Shown: positions 1 to 7,959, counted from the stretch's first letter. The stretch is 13,596 bases of DNA from Candidatus Omnitrophota bacterium (GCA_028719265.1 JAQUKF010000022.1:1-13596), one strand, 5' to 3'. The notes: a model not told the origin generated them from the sequence alone. Made by a program: numbers and translations.

Positions 1-508
1 CTATTCTTTCCGGGGAAAAACAAAGATAAAAATCCTTCCCGTGGATAAATCCCCGTGACTGAAAAATAGGCAATATCTCTTCCTCGGTAGTTCCGGGGTA
101 AGTGGTGCTTTCAAGCACGACAAGCGCCCCTTTCTTGATATGCAGGGATGCTTCCCTTACCGCGTTTTTGATAAAAGATATATCCGGCAGGCTCTTCCCT
201 TTAAGCGGAGTGGGAACGCAGACCAGTATCGCATCCGCCTCTTCCATATCGGAAAAATCCCCGCTTGCCTTAAAATGACCGTTTCTCAGGCACCTTGCCA
301 GTTCTTTATCGCTAATATCGCTGATGTAGGAAATCTTTTTATGGATAGAGGCAAGGCGGTCCCGGTCTATCTCGATACCGGTCACTTTTAGGCGCCTCCT
401 GGCGAACTCTAATGCCAGGGGAAAACCCACATACCCCAGCCCGACCACCGCTATCCTTAGCTCTTTCTTTTTTATCTTTTTAACGAATTCGGATATTGTT
501 TTATTCAT
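1..508 (-). CDS. UDP-N-acetylhexosamine 6-dehydrogenase (WbpA/WecC-like), 3' end cut by the window edge
   Basis: Only the first 169 codons are present; the gene runs off the left edge. The family oxidises C6 of a UDP-HexNAc (UDP-GlcNAc or UDP-ManNAc) with two NAD+ to give the uronic acid used in O-antigen or capsule. Visible are the Rossmann motif GLGYVGFPLA at about residues 24-33, the SYISDISDKEL segment typical of the HexNAc branch rather than UDP-glucose dehydrogenases, CVPTPL, LESTTYPGTTEE and FSPERI. The catalytic-Cys domain lies outside the window, so activity cannot be judged. The ATG at 508-506 lies inside the last codons of the upstream ugd gene (8 nt overlap) with a purine-rich AGGGGA just before it, which suggests translational coupling. 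The exact substrate (GlcNAc versus ManNAc) is not resolved. Confidence 0.88.
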   Translation of the reverse strand, partial: MNKTISEFVKKIKKKELRIAVVGLGYVGFPLALEFARRRLKVTGIEIDRDRLASIHKKISYISDISDKELARCLRNGHFKASGDFSDMEEADAILVCVPTPLKGKSLPDISFIKNAVREASLHIKKGALVVLESTTYPGTTEEEILPIFQSRGFIHGKDFYLCFSPERI

Positions 509-1799
509 TTCCCCTGCCTATCCCGATATAAGTAAAACCCTCGGCCTTAAGCAGGCCTGGCTCGTATATATTCCTCGCATCTACGATCAGCGGACGCTTA
601 AGCGCCTTTTTTATCCTGGAGAAATCCATCTCCTTAAATTCATTCCATTCAGTGGCCACGATAAGGCATTCGGCAGAGTTTGCGGTATGGTAGATGTCCT
701 TACAGAAAACGACGTCTTTCAGCAGTCCCCTGGCTTTATCCATTGCCTTGGGATCGTAAACCTTGACCCTTGCGCCCTCCTGGACCAATGCCCGGATCAG
801 GTCCACGCTCGGGGCATTCCTTAGATCGTCGGTATTGGGCTTGAAAGCCAACCCCAGGACCGCTATTGTCTTATCTTTTATGATCCACAACTCGTCCTTT
901 ATTTTTTGCAGCACGAACCTTTTCTGTTCTTCGTTTGTTTCCCTGACGGCCTTAAGTATCCCAAATTCATAGCCAAGCTTCCCGGCTATGTTTATGAAGG
1001 CCTCCAGATCTTTGGGGAAACATGACCCTCCGTACCCGATTCCCGCATGAAGGAAATGCCTGCCGATACGGCTGTCCAACCCCATTCCCTCTGCGACTTC
1101 TTTTACGTCTGCGCCTACCTTATCGCAAATCCTCGAGATGGCGTTAATAAAAGAGATCTTTGTGGCCAGGAAGGCATTAGAGGAATGCTTGATCAATTCG
1201 GCGGATTTGATATTGGTAACCAGGATAGGCCTGTTCAACGGCCTGTATAAGCTGGTCATCATCTGCCTTGCCCTGGCGCTTTCCAAGCCCAATATGACCC
1301 GGTCTGGATGCGTAAAGTCGTTTATCGCCGAACCTTCCCTAAGGAATTCAGGATTGGAGACAACGTCAAATTTATGCCCTTTCCTGACATAGGTAGAAAT
1401 CGTCTTTTTAACCCAGGCGCATGTTTCAACCGGAACCGTGGATTTCTCTACGATCAGGCGGTAACCGTCCATATTTTGCGCGATTGTCCGGGCGACATTC
1501 TCGATACCGGTCAGGTCAGCCTCCCCATTCTCAAGGGCGGGGGTCCCCACCGCGATGAATATCACTTCACTCGACTTCACGGCGGATTTTATACTGGAGG
1601 TGAACTTGAGTCTTTTTTTCTTGAGGTTAAGCCTGATCATCTCTTCCAGTCCCGGCTCGTATATAGGAACAACCCCTTTTTTAAGACAGCTTATCTTCTT
1701 AGAATCATTATCTGCGCAAATAACCTTATTTCCCAGCTCCGCGAAGCATGCCCCGGTAACCAATCCTACGTAACCTGAACCGATAATCGATATATTCAT
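501..1799 (-). CDS. ugd: UDP-glucose 6-dehydrogenase
   Basis: This 432-residue protein has the usual length for the single-domain-set UDP-glucose dehydrogenases, which convert UDP-glucose to UDP-glucuronate in the cytoplasm with two NAD+. It has the N-terminal Rossmann motif GSGYVGLVTGACFAE (7-21), STVPV (120-124) and NPEFLREGSA (149-158). The substrate-binding Lys204 and Asn208 sit in ELIKHSSNAF. The catalytic Cys260 is in GGSCFPKD (257-264). The C-terminal Rossmann motif is LGLAFKPNTDDLRNAPS (315-331). All expected catalytic residues are present. The ATG is preceded by GAGG at a 7 nt spacing. It follows lptD after 28 nt and overlaps the next nucleotide-sugar dehydrogenase by 8 nt, so this end of the cluster makes acidic UDP-sugars, probably for LPS or exopolysaccharide (inference). 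Confidence 0.96.
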   Translation of the reverse strand: MNISIIGSGYVGLVTGACFAELGNKVICADNDSKKISCLKKGVVPIYEPGLEEMIRLNLKKKRLKFTSSIKSAVKSSEVIFIAVGTPALENGEADLTGIENVARTIAQNMDGYRLIVEKSTVPVETCAWVKKTISTYVRKGHKFDVVSNPEFLREGSAINDFTHPDRVILGLESARARQMMTSLYRPLNRPILVTNIKSAELIKHSSNAFLATKISFINAISRICDKVGADVKEVAEGMGLDSRIGRHFLHAGIGYGGSCFPKDLEAFINIAGKLGYEFGILKAVRETNEEQKRFVLQKIKDELWIIKDKTIAVLGLAFKPNTDDLRNAPSVDLIRALVQEGARVKVYDPKAMDKARGLLKDVVFCKDIYHTANSAECLIVATEWNEFKEMDFSRIKKALKRPLIVDARNIYEPGLLKAEGFTYIGIGRGNE

Positions 1800-1827
1800 T
1801 TGTTTTCCTCTATAAACTTATTATGGT

Positions 1828-4035
1828 TTACTGTGCGCCGGATTTCTGCTCACTGACAGTCTGGTCGAAACCGAATTCATTCTCGGGGAACGCCTTGAGC
1901 CTGAAGGTAAAGAATACGGTAGTGCCCGTATCCTCCTTCCTGTTCAGGGTAACATCCAATTCCCAGCAGTGCAGGTCTCGGGTAATGGTATATTCCTGCT
2001 CCTGGGAACCGCTGTCAAGGGTAGTAGTCTGTTTGAAATTATAACGCTGGTACATCCTGAATTTCCATTTAGGGGTAAACCGCCAGTCAAAACCGAAAGA
2101 GATTTCATTCTTGCCTTTTCTTTCATAGCGCTGGCCAAGGCTAAAAGACCTCTCTTTGCCCTCTTTCCCCAAATCAAAGGTCATACTGTAGTTAATCAAC
2201 GAAAACTTGTTATAATTTGTATTGGACCTATCCGAATGCTCAAAGGTCGCCTCGGATTCAAACCTCATCCAGGAATAGGGCAATACTTTTAGCTTAAAAA
2301 GAATATCAGAGAAGTCGCTCTTAAGGCTCTCTCCCTGTTTGGGGGTAAGTATCCCGTTATCCCCTGTCTTCGGGTCTATAACATAATCGGTAGTTATCAA
2401 AAGGTCCACAAAATCCACGCTTACCCCTTTGCGTTTAGTTTGCAGCTTATTGGACAGGCTTAAGGTAGCAGTATTGCCTCGATGTATGGCATCCACATCA
2501 TCTATCTGCTTTATATTGCTGATCGGGATGGTCGGTGTATGCGTGTATAAATACCCAACACTGGGAGTGATAATATGGCGCAGGTCGTTGATATCCAAAC
2601 CGAGGAAATTGGTCTTTGCGTGATATATCCGGAAAAATTTGGTACTCATATCCGCGCCGCTTGAGAATATTGTCCTGACTATGCCGTGTTCTCCGTTTGC
2701 TCCTTTGTCGTATAGCGTCTGGCGGCTTGAAACAAACGGCCTAAACCGGATGATGCTCAGCTTCATGGGCAGGGAAAGCGTATTGGAGGTATCCAGGCGC
2801 GTCGAGCTGACATTATCGGTCGTTACCGGTGCGGTGGTAGCCTTCTTGTTATATGAACCGAACTGGGTGAAATCTTCAAAATATAACGGGCTGTCCCCCA
2901 GCTGCAGGCTGGGCATGCTGTAGCTTATTTCCGGCATTTTATCCAGCTGGTCAAACCAGTTATTGGTGCGTTTTTGCAAAAGGATATCCACGCTGGAATA
3001 ATTGAAGGAATGATGGAAAAGGGCGTAGCTTAACGGTTCGGAATCCTTTTCGTACTCCCGGAAAAAATAATCCTTCATAATATTGTGGTCGGGTTCATAC
3101 TTCCTCCTCTTATCCCCGATCTTGTAGAACTCCGCGATGAAATTGGTCCGCTGGTCAATATCCCACTTGTGCCGCCAGCGCATGAAATAACGCTGGAACT
3201 GCGACGGGGAACCGGCCGGCGGGTTATTGGGCTCCTCGTTAGCGTAGTATAATTTAAAATCGCCCTTGCCGAACATAGTCCTGACATAATTCAGTTCAAA
3301 ACCTTCCCCCCAGCCAAGCTTGCTGCGGTAATCAAGAAAAAGCTTGGCATTCAGTTTATCTGTAAGGTTATAACGCCAGGCGCTCAGGACATACGGACCC
3401 CAATCCTTCCGCTTGCCCGGCTCAACCTGCACGTGCATGATCGGTTCCTTCATTGAATAGTTGAACTGCGGCAGATAGAGAACCGGCACTGCCCCCAGGT
3501 AAAGCGTAGTTTGCCTCGAGCGCACCTTGTCGCCTGGAAACATATTTATCCTTTTCGCCGCCAGGCGAAAATGCGGATGGTCATAGCTGCAGGTAGTAAA
3601 ATAACCATTCTTGGCCACAAATTCGTTGTCGCTTACCTTCTCGACCTTCCTGGACTTCCCGAAATACGGATTGGCACGGAAATCCGCATTATAAATAATT
3701 CCTGTCTTGTTCGCGAAATCATAAACTATCCTTTCCCCGGTAACCACGCCTTCATTATCTTCAAGCCTGGCATTACCTTCGGCCACCCCTTCCTTGGCCT
3801 GCATATTCACCTTCATTTTGTTACAGGTGAGCTTCGAACCCTTATAAATGACTTCGATATTACCGGTAGCGACGACTTCTTTATTATCGGCTGAATACTC
3901 AACATTGTCCCCGTTTATGATTATAGGGGATTCCTTGTTTTCCGCGGCCAGGGCCGGGTTAATGCAAAAAAACAGGGCCGCCAGAAATGACGCTAAGAAA
4001 GAAAGTCTTATAAAAATAGAAAACCTATTTGGCAT
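1828..4035 (-). CDS. lptD: LPS-assembly protein LptD (outer-membrane translocon beta-barrel)
   Basis: LptD is the outer-membrane barrel that, plugged by LptE, inserts lipopolysaccharide into the outer leaflet. The 735-residue product starts with a signal peptide (about 1-30, ending NPALA). Residues about 38-145 form an OstA/LptA-like beta-jellyroll domain with NGDNVEYSADNKEVVATGNI. The long, aromatic-rich barrel (about 200-715) has alternating hydrophobic residues and ends in FFTFRLKAF, a plausible barrel-closing strand, followed by a tail of about 20 residues. Mature cysteines are Cys71, Cys149 (FTTCSYD) and Cys690 (DLHCWEL). The last two match the conserved inter-domain disulfide pair of LptD. 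The ATG overlaps the end of the transaldolase gene by 11 nt and has no Shine-Dalgarno sequence, so it probably relies on translational coupling. No lptE is visible. Confidence 0.94.
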   Translation of the reverse strand: MPNRFSIFIRLSFLASFLAALFFCINPALAAENKESPIIINGDNVEYSADNKEVVATGNIEVIYKGSKLTCNKMKVNMQAKEGVAEGNARLEDNEGVVTGERIVYDFANKTGIIYNADFRANPYFGKSRKVEKVSDNEFVAKNGYFTTCSYDHPHFRLAAKRINMFPGDKVRSRQTTLYLGAVPVLYLPQFNYSMKEPIMHVQVEPGKRKDWGPYVLSAWRYNLTDKLNAKLFLDYRSKLGWGEGFELNYVRTMFGKGDFKLYYANEEPNNPPAGSPSQFQRYFMRWRHKWDIDQRTNFIAEFYKIGDKRRKYEPDHNIMKDYFFREYEKDSEPLSYALFHHSFNYSSVDILLQKRTNNWFDQLDKMPEISYSMPSLQLGDSPLYFEDFTQFGSYNKKATTAPVTTDNVSSTRLDTSNTLSLPMKLSIIRFRPFVSSRQTLYDKGANGEHGIVRTIFSSGADMSTKFFRIYHAKTNFLGLDINDLRHIITPSVGYLYTHTPTIPISNIKQIDDVDAIHRGNTATLSLSNKLQTKRKGVSVDFVDLLITTDYVIDPKTGDNGILTPKQGESLKSDFSDILFKLKVLPYSWMRFESEATFEHSDRSNTNYNKFSLINYSMTFDLGKEGKERSFSLGQRYERKGKNEISFGFDWRFTPKWKFRMYQRYNFKQTTTLDSGSQEQEYTITRDLHCWELDVTLNRKEDTGTTVFFTFRLKAFPENEFGFDQTVSEQKSGAQ

Positions 4036-4684
4036 TATTCGTTTGAGGTATTTTCTTGTAATCTTCCAGGAAACGCTTCACCCCTATATCGGTCAAAGGG
4101 TGTTTGATGAGCTGTTCGATTACCGAGAAAGGTATTGTGGCAATATCCGCTCCGATCAGGGCGGCATTGACTACATGTACGGGGTTGCGCACAGAAGCAA
4201 CTATGATCTCTGTCTTGAAACCATAATTGCCGTATATTTTCTTTATCTCCTCAATCAAAACTATCCCCTCCTGGGAGATATCATCGAGCCTGCCGATAAA
4301 AGGAGAAATATAGGTAGCGCCCGCCTTGGCCGCCAGCAATGCCTGGGAAGGGGAAAAACAGAGCGTAACATTGGTTTTGATGCCTTCGGCAGCCAGGGCC
4401 TTGACCGCTTTCAACCCTTCTTTTATAAGAGGAACCTTGATTACGATATTTTTGGCGATCTTGACCAATTCATGCGCCTCGCCGATCATCCCGCAGGAAT
4501 CAAGGCTGATCACCTCTGCGCTTACCGGACCGCTGACCAGCGAACAAATCTCCTTAAGCACCTGCACGGGATCGCGCCCCTCCTTAGACATAAGGGTAGG
4601 ATTTGTGGTTACCCCGTCAATAAGCCCAAGTTCGGCCGCCTCTTTTATTTCCTTAACACTCGCCGTATCGATAAATATCTTCAT
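4025..4684 (-). CDS. tal: Transaldolase, short FSA/TalC-type
   Basis: This 219-residue TIM-barrel enzyme belongs to the short transaldolase / fructose-6-phosphate aldolase family. It forms a Schiff base on a lysine, Lys83 in VIKVP. Other family motifs are FIDTA (4-8), DGVTTNPTL (23-31), NVTLCFSPSQALLAAKAGA (105-123) and SPFIGRLDD (127-135). Position 129 is Phe, where E. coli FsaA has the Tyr (Tyr131) tied to aldolase activity. This favours true transaldolase chemistry in the non-oxidative pentose phosphate pathway (inference from the known TalB Phe/Tyr exchange). The start overlaps the ROK kinase stop as ATGA (4 nt) and is preceded by GGAGAGG at 8 nt. Its end overlaps lptD. Confidence 0.94.
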   Translation of the reverse strand: MKIFIDTASVKEIKEAAELGLIDGVTTNPTLMSKEGRDPVQVLKEICSLVSGPVSAEVISLDSCGMIGEAHELVKIAKNIVIKVPLIKEGLKAVKALAAEGIKTNVTLCFSPSQALLAAKAGATYISPFIGRLDDISQEGIVLIEEIKKIYGNYGFKTEIIVASVRNPVHVVNAALIGADIATIPFSVIEQLIKHPLTDIGVKRFLEDYKKIPQTNNAK

Positions 4685-5607
4685 TTTCTTAACCTCTCCC
4701 TGACTAGATATCCCGCCCCGATCATCCCGGCATCATTACCCAGGGCGGCCTTAAGTACCTTAACCCTTTTTGCCTGAACGCTCATTGCCCGCTCAAGGAT
4801 AGTGCGTCTTACGCTCTTAAACAACACGTATCCTGCGCCGGCGACCCCTCCGCCTATTACGACCGCCTCCAGGTTGAGCAGGTTTACCGCTCCACTCAAA
4901 GCCAAACCAAGTTTCTTTCCAACGTCATCCCAGAATGCCAAGGCCTTCCTGTTTTTCTCCCTGGCCAGGCGGCTGACATCTTCAAGCCTGACATCCGGAC
5001 CGAATAGCCTGCGCGCCCTCCTGATAATCCTGCTGTTCCCTATGTAAGACTCCAGGCAGGCCTGCGAGCCACATCCGCAAACAGGCCCGTGTTCATTCAA
5101 CGGGACATGGCCTATTTCGCCTGCGGCGTTATCCACTCCCCGGTAAAGAAGGTTATTGATGAATAATCCCCCTCCTACGCCCGTCCCCAGGGTCAGGCAT
5201 AAAACATTACCGTATCCTCTGGCCGAACCTGCTTCATGTTCCGCCAGGGCCATCAACTTGGCGTCATTATCAATAAACACCGGTAATCCAAGTCTCTGTT
5301 CGAGGATTTTTTTAAGGCCTACCTTGCGCCAGCCGGAGATATTCGGCAGGAAATGCACTATCCCTTTTAAACTGTCTACCGGCCCCGGCAAACCAATACC
5401 TATCCCTAGGATAGAGCTTCCGGACACATGCAGCTCTGAAATAAAACTATTTACCGAACCGGCCAAGCCGTCAATTAGTTTCTGCTTACTGTTAAAACTC
5501 CTTGTATTGAATGAGCTTTTGGCCTTGATCTTTAAAGCGCCGTCAAGCAGTGCGCATTTTAAATTCGTTCCCCCCAAATCTATGGCAATAATAAAATGTC
5601 CGGTCAT
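4681..5607 (-). CDS. ROK-family sugar kinase, probable glucokinase
   Basis: ROK kinases phosphorylate glucose or an N-acetyl-hexosamine at C6 using ATP (some homologues use polyphosphate). The 308 residues show the phosphate-binding motif AIDLGGTNLKCALLDG (8-23), GIGLPGPVD (70-78) and the catalytic Asp115 in FIDNDA. The ROK signature region is LTLGTGVGGGLF (138-149), and EIGH (164-167) follows. The zinc site is His167 with Cys177, Cys179 and Cys184 in CGCGSQACLE. There Ala183 replaces the usual Gly, while all ligands remain. No N-terminal helix-turn-helix is present, so it is a kinase and not a ROK repressor. Specificity (glucose, ManNAc or GlcNAc) cannot be read from sequence alone. The ATG has no Shine-Dalgarno sequence and a promoter-like -10 lies only 9 nt upstream. 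The stop overlaps the transaldolase start. Confidence 0.9.
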   Translation of the reverse strand: MTGHFIIAIDLGGTNLKCALLDGALKIKAKSSFNTRSFNSKQKLIDGLAGSVNSFISELHVSGSSILGIGIGLPGPVDSLKGIVHFLPNISGWRKVGLKKILEQRLGLPVFIDNDAKLMALAEHEAGSARGYGNVLCLTLGTGVGGGLFINNLLYRGVDNAAGEIGHVPLNEHGPVCGCGSQACLESYIGNSRIIRRARRLFGPDVRLEDVSRLAREKNRKALAFWDDVGKKLGLALSGAVNLLNLEAVVIGGGVAGAGYVLFKSVRRTILERAMSVQAKRVKVLKAALGNDAGMIGAGYLVRERLRK

Positions 5608-5616
5608 GGGTGGTAT

Positions 5617-5643
5617 TTTATATTAAAAACATCGGTTTTTCAA
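5617..5643 (-). promoter_or_regulatory. Possible promoter for the ROK kinase gene, giving a near-leaderless mRNA
   Basis: On the minus strand TTGAAA (5643-5638) is followed after 15 bp by TATAAA (5622-5617). Each hexamer matches 5 of 6 sigma-70 consensus bases, although the spacer is short. The kinase ATG begins 9 nt after the -10 box, so transcription would start only a few bases before it. This agrees with the missing ribosome-binding site. AT-rich spacers give chance matches, so confidence is modest. Confidence 0.33.
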
Positions 5644-5659
5644 GGAATAAGTCTCTTAT

Positions 5660-6655
5660 TTAGGCGGGACAGAAATATACTTTATTTTTCCCGGTTTCTT
5701 TCGCCAAATACAAGGCCTGATCCGCCATTTCGATCAAATCTTTCATATGATAGGCATTATCCGGGAAAGTGGAAATACCAATACTGACGGTAACTCTTAA
5801 TTCCTCGTCATAAGCCCTGATTACCGAAGACTCTATGGCCTGACGGATACGCTCGGCGGCAAAAGAAGCCTGTTCCTTATCGGTCTCCGCCAGGACTATC
5901 GCCAGCTCCTCTCCGCCGTAGCGGCCGATAAAGTCTATCTGTCTTACCATATCGCATATAGTCCGGGAAACCTGGCGCAATATGGCATCCCCCACCAGGT
6001 GCCCGTAACGGTCATTGAACTGCTTGAAGTTATCCAGGTCGATCATAAGGAAAGACAGGTGCAGCTTATTCTTCTTGGAACGTTTGAGCTCCTCGCTGAA
6101 ACGCTCGAAGAAATATCTGCGGCAGTAAACCTGCGTGAGCGCGTCGGTAATCGCCATTCCCTGCACCTTCTGGTAAAGACGGGCCCTCCTAAGCCCTATC
6201 AAAAGCTGCTGGGCAAGTATCCCGAATTTGTCCTTATCCGTGTCCGAAATGCCATCTACCGCCAGGTATCCTGCGGATTGATTCTCTCCTGTATTCAGCG
6301 GGAATATCATATAGTCGTTATATTTTCCCAGCTCCAGGCTGTCCTTGATATAACGGCATTCCTTAAAACCGATATGTTTCCTGAGGTTATCATGGAATAT
6401 GGCAAGTATCCTGTCTTCATCAAGACCTTTGCACATATCCTTGGTCAACTCGTAAAGAGCGAGCGTTTCCATAAAAACATCATTCAGCCGTTCGTTCTCG
6501 GAATCCAGGATCTTACTTTTTTCTTTCAGCCCGCCCTCTTCCCTTAACAGCAACGAGCATTCCTCCTGCTTGGCCTTTAAGCGGGCTGAAAGGACGTCAT
6601 GCAAGGCGATAGTCCAGCAAACGGTCAAAATAAAAAACAGTATTATATATAACAT
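5660..6655 (-). CDS. Membrane-anchored diguanylate cyclase (GGEEL variant, I-site present)
   Basis: This 331-residue protein should synthesise cyclic di-GMP from two GTP. It begins with one transmembrane helix (about 1-20), then a coiled coil (about 23-65) and a short GAF-like sensory region (about 70-160) of weak identity. A GGDEF domain follows (about 165-331). The metal ligands are Asp206 and Glu249/250 context, in MIDLDNFKQFND (204-215) and RYGGEELAIV (245-254). The signature is GGEEL rather than GGDEF or GGEEF, a tolerated-looking but uncommon change. RQID (238-241) lies exactly five residues before it and forms an allosteric inhibitory I-site. The usual DxLTGLxNRR motif is altered to DALTQVYCRR. 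The start overlaps the preceding cyclase gene by 13 nt, so the two are translated as a coupled pair. No effector is visible in the window. Confidence 0.9.
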   Translation of the reverse strand: MLYIILFFILTVCWTIALHDVLSARLKAKQEECSLLLREEGGLKEKSKILDSENERLNDVFMETLALYELTKDMCKGLDEDRILAIFHDNLRKHIGFKECRYIKDSLELGKYNDYMIFPLNTGENQSAGYLAVDGISDTDKDKFGILAQQLLIGLRRARLYQKVQGMAITDALTQVYCRRYFFERFSEELKRSKKNKLHLSFLMIDLDNFKQFNDRYGHLVGDAILRQVSRTICDMVRQIDFIGRYGGEELAIVLAETDKEQASFAAERIRQAIESSVIRAYDEELRVTVSIGISTFPDNAYHMKDLIEMADQALYLAKETGKNKVYFCPA

Positions 6656-7926
6656 ACCCGGTTTCTTCCCTTCCTCTTGGCTTGATACATGGATTTATCC
6701 GCCTTCTGGACCAGTTCGTCGTCATCTTTGGTATCCAGGGGCAGGCAGGCCAGGCCAATCGAGACCGTGACCGAAGTATTCTGTCTGCGCAGCATTACTT
6801 TCTCGCTTTCGATATTCCGGCGCAGCTCTTCTGCTACCTCCAACGCTCTCTCCTTGCCGGTCTCAGGGAGCATTATCAGGAATTCCTCTCCGCCAAAACG
6901 GCAGAGTAACGGGGACAGTGGGTTTAGGGATTCTTTCAGCAAAGAACTGACTTTTTTCAACACGATATCCCCGGCGGTATGCCCGAACTTATCGTTATAC
7001 TGCTTAAAGAAATCTATATCTATCATCATCACGGCTATGCGCTGGTCCAGGCGCAGGCAGCGTTTTGCCTCGTCTTTAAGCCTACCGATGAAATACTGTT
7101 TGGTATAAAGCCCTGTCAGGTCGTCGTGTATTGCCAGATCCTGGGTTTTCTGGAAAAGGAGGCTGTTTTCCAGCGCTACTGCGCCCAGCCCGGAGACCAG
7201 GGAAAGAAAACGAAGGTCATCCTGATTAAAGGAACCCCGCTTATCGCTATCCAGACGCAGAAGGCCGAGCAATGAATGGTGGCTGATCAAAGGAGAACTG
7301 ATCAATGAAAGTACGGGCCGCATCTCCTGGCTGCGCAAGGTGTCCAGGTCAAAACGAAAATCATTCTTCAGATCCTCGATCAGCAGTTCCCGGGAATGCC
7401 TGAGCACCCAATAATCAAAAATGTCTCCTTCTTTTGAAAAAATGACCATTTGAGGATTTTCCTTGATGGAATATATCAGGCTTAACTTCTGGGTGCGGCT
7501 GTCTAAAAGGTAAAATAGGGTTGTACCGCAGGAATTCGAAATGAGGGTATATACCGTGGAGCTCAACACTTTGACGATAAGATCCAGTCTTAAGCTTTTA
7601 TTCAGCTCTTCGATCACCTTCTTTAAATTATTATACCGGGTGATCCTGAACCTGAGCGCGGCGCCGAACTCCTCCGCCTTTGAATTCTCGGCGCTGATAA
7701 TGTTGATCTGTTCTTTAGTATTCTCGATCCGCGAGTTGACAAGGGATTCTTTTTGCGAAAAATCGTTAAAGAGGTAGACCGCAATAATTGAATTAAACAG
7801 CAGGAAAAGAAGAAAAACAAACGGATTGACCGTTGGATGGAAGACGAAAAGATTAACTGCTACATCGGCAATGACGGGAAGCGTAAGATATACGGAGATC
7901 TTCTTCCGGGTGATTTTCTGCACCAT
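6643..7926 (-). CDS. Membrane-anchored GAF-GGDEF diguanylate cyclase (no I-site)
   Basis: This 427-residue protein has two hydrophobic segments (about 12-30 and 35-54) that should form a membrane hairpin. They are followed by a coiled coil (about 57-110), a GAF-like domain (about 112-258) and a GGDEF domain (about 262-427). Catalytic features are intact: HDDLTGLYTKQYF (267-279), MMIDIDFFKQYND (300-312, metal Asp303) and RFGGEEFLIMLPE (343-355). The RxxD inhibitory site expected five residues before GGEEF is replaced by PLSP (336-339), so product inhibition at this site is not expected. The ATG is preceded by AGAAGG at about 6 nt. It follows the ABC ATPase gene by 33 nt and overlaps the second cyclase, suggesting one transcript. 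The ligand of the GAF domain is unknown. Confidence 0.92.
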   Translation of the reverse strand: MVQKITRKKISVYLTLPVIADVAVNLFVFHPTVNPFVFLLFLLFNSIIAVYLFNDFSQKESLVNSRIENTKEQINIISAENSKAEEFGAALRFRITRYNNLKKVIEELNKSLRLDLIVKVLSSTVYTLISNSCGTTLFYLLDSRTQKLSLIYSIKENPQMVIFSKEGDIFDYWVLRHSRELLIEDLKNDFRFDLDTLRSQEMRPVLSLISSPLISHHSLLGLLRLDSDKRGSFNQDDLRFLSLVSGLGAVALENSLLFQKTQDLAIHDDLTGLYTKQYFIGRLKDEAKRCLRLDQRIAVMMIDIDFFKQYNDKFGHTAGDIVLKKVSSLLKESLNPLSPLLCRFGGEEFLIMLPETGKERALEVAEELRRNIESEKVMLRRQNTSVTVSIGLACLPLDTKDDDELVQKADKSMYQAKRKGRNRVCYI

Positions 7927-7959
7927 AAAAGCCTTCTATCTAACCCAGGGCTTTAAATC

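Noticed and set aside
140..391. 83-codon plus-strand frame near the left edge
   Set aside because: It is antisense to the UDP-HexNAc dehydrogenase, which is clearly coding on the minus strand.
1811..1830. TAAAC/GTTTA inverted repeat between lptD and ugd
   Set aside because: The stem is only 5 bp and AT-rich with no U-run; chance is sufficient.
3848..4777. 309-codon open frame on the plus strand
   Set aside because: It lies opposite lptD, the transaldolase and the ROK kinase, all of which have full family motifs. Its translation shows no recognisable domain, so it is an antisense shadow.
5625..5660. Two small hairpins after the second cyclase (AAUAAG/CUUAUU and AAAAAC/GUUUUU) as a terminator
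   Set aside because: Both stems are only 6 bp and almost all A-U, without a following U-run. They are too weak to call a terminator.
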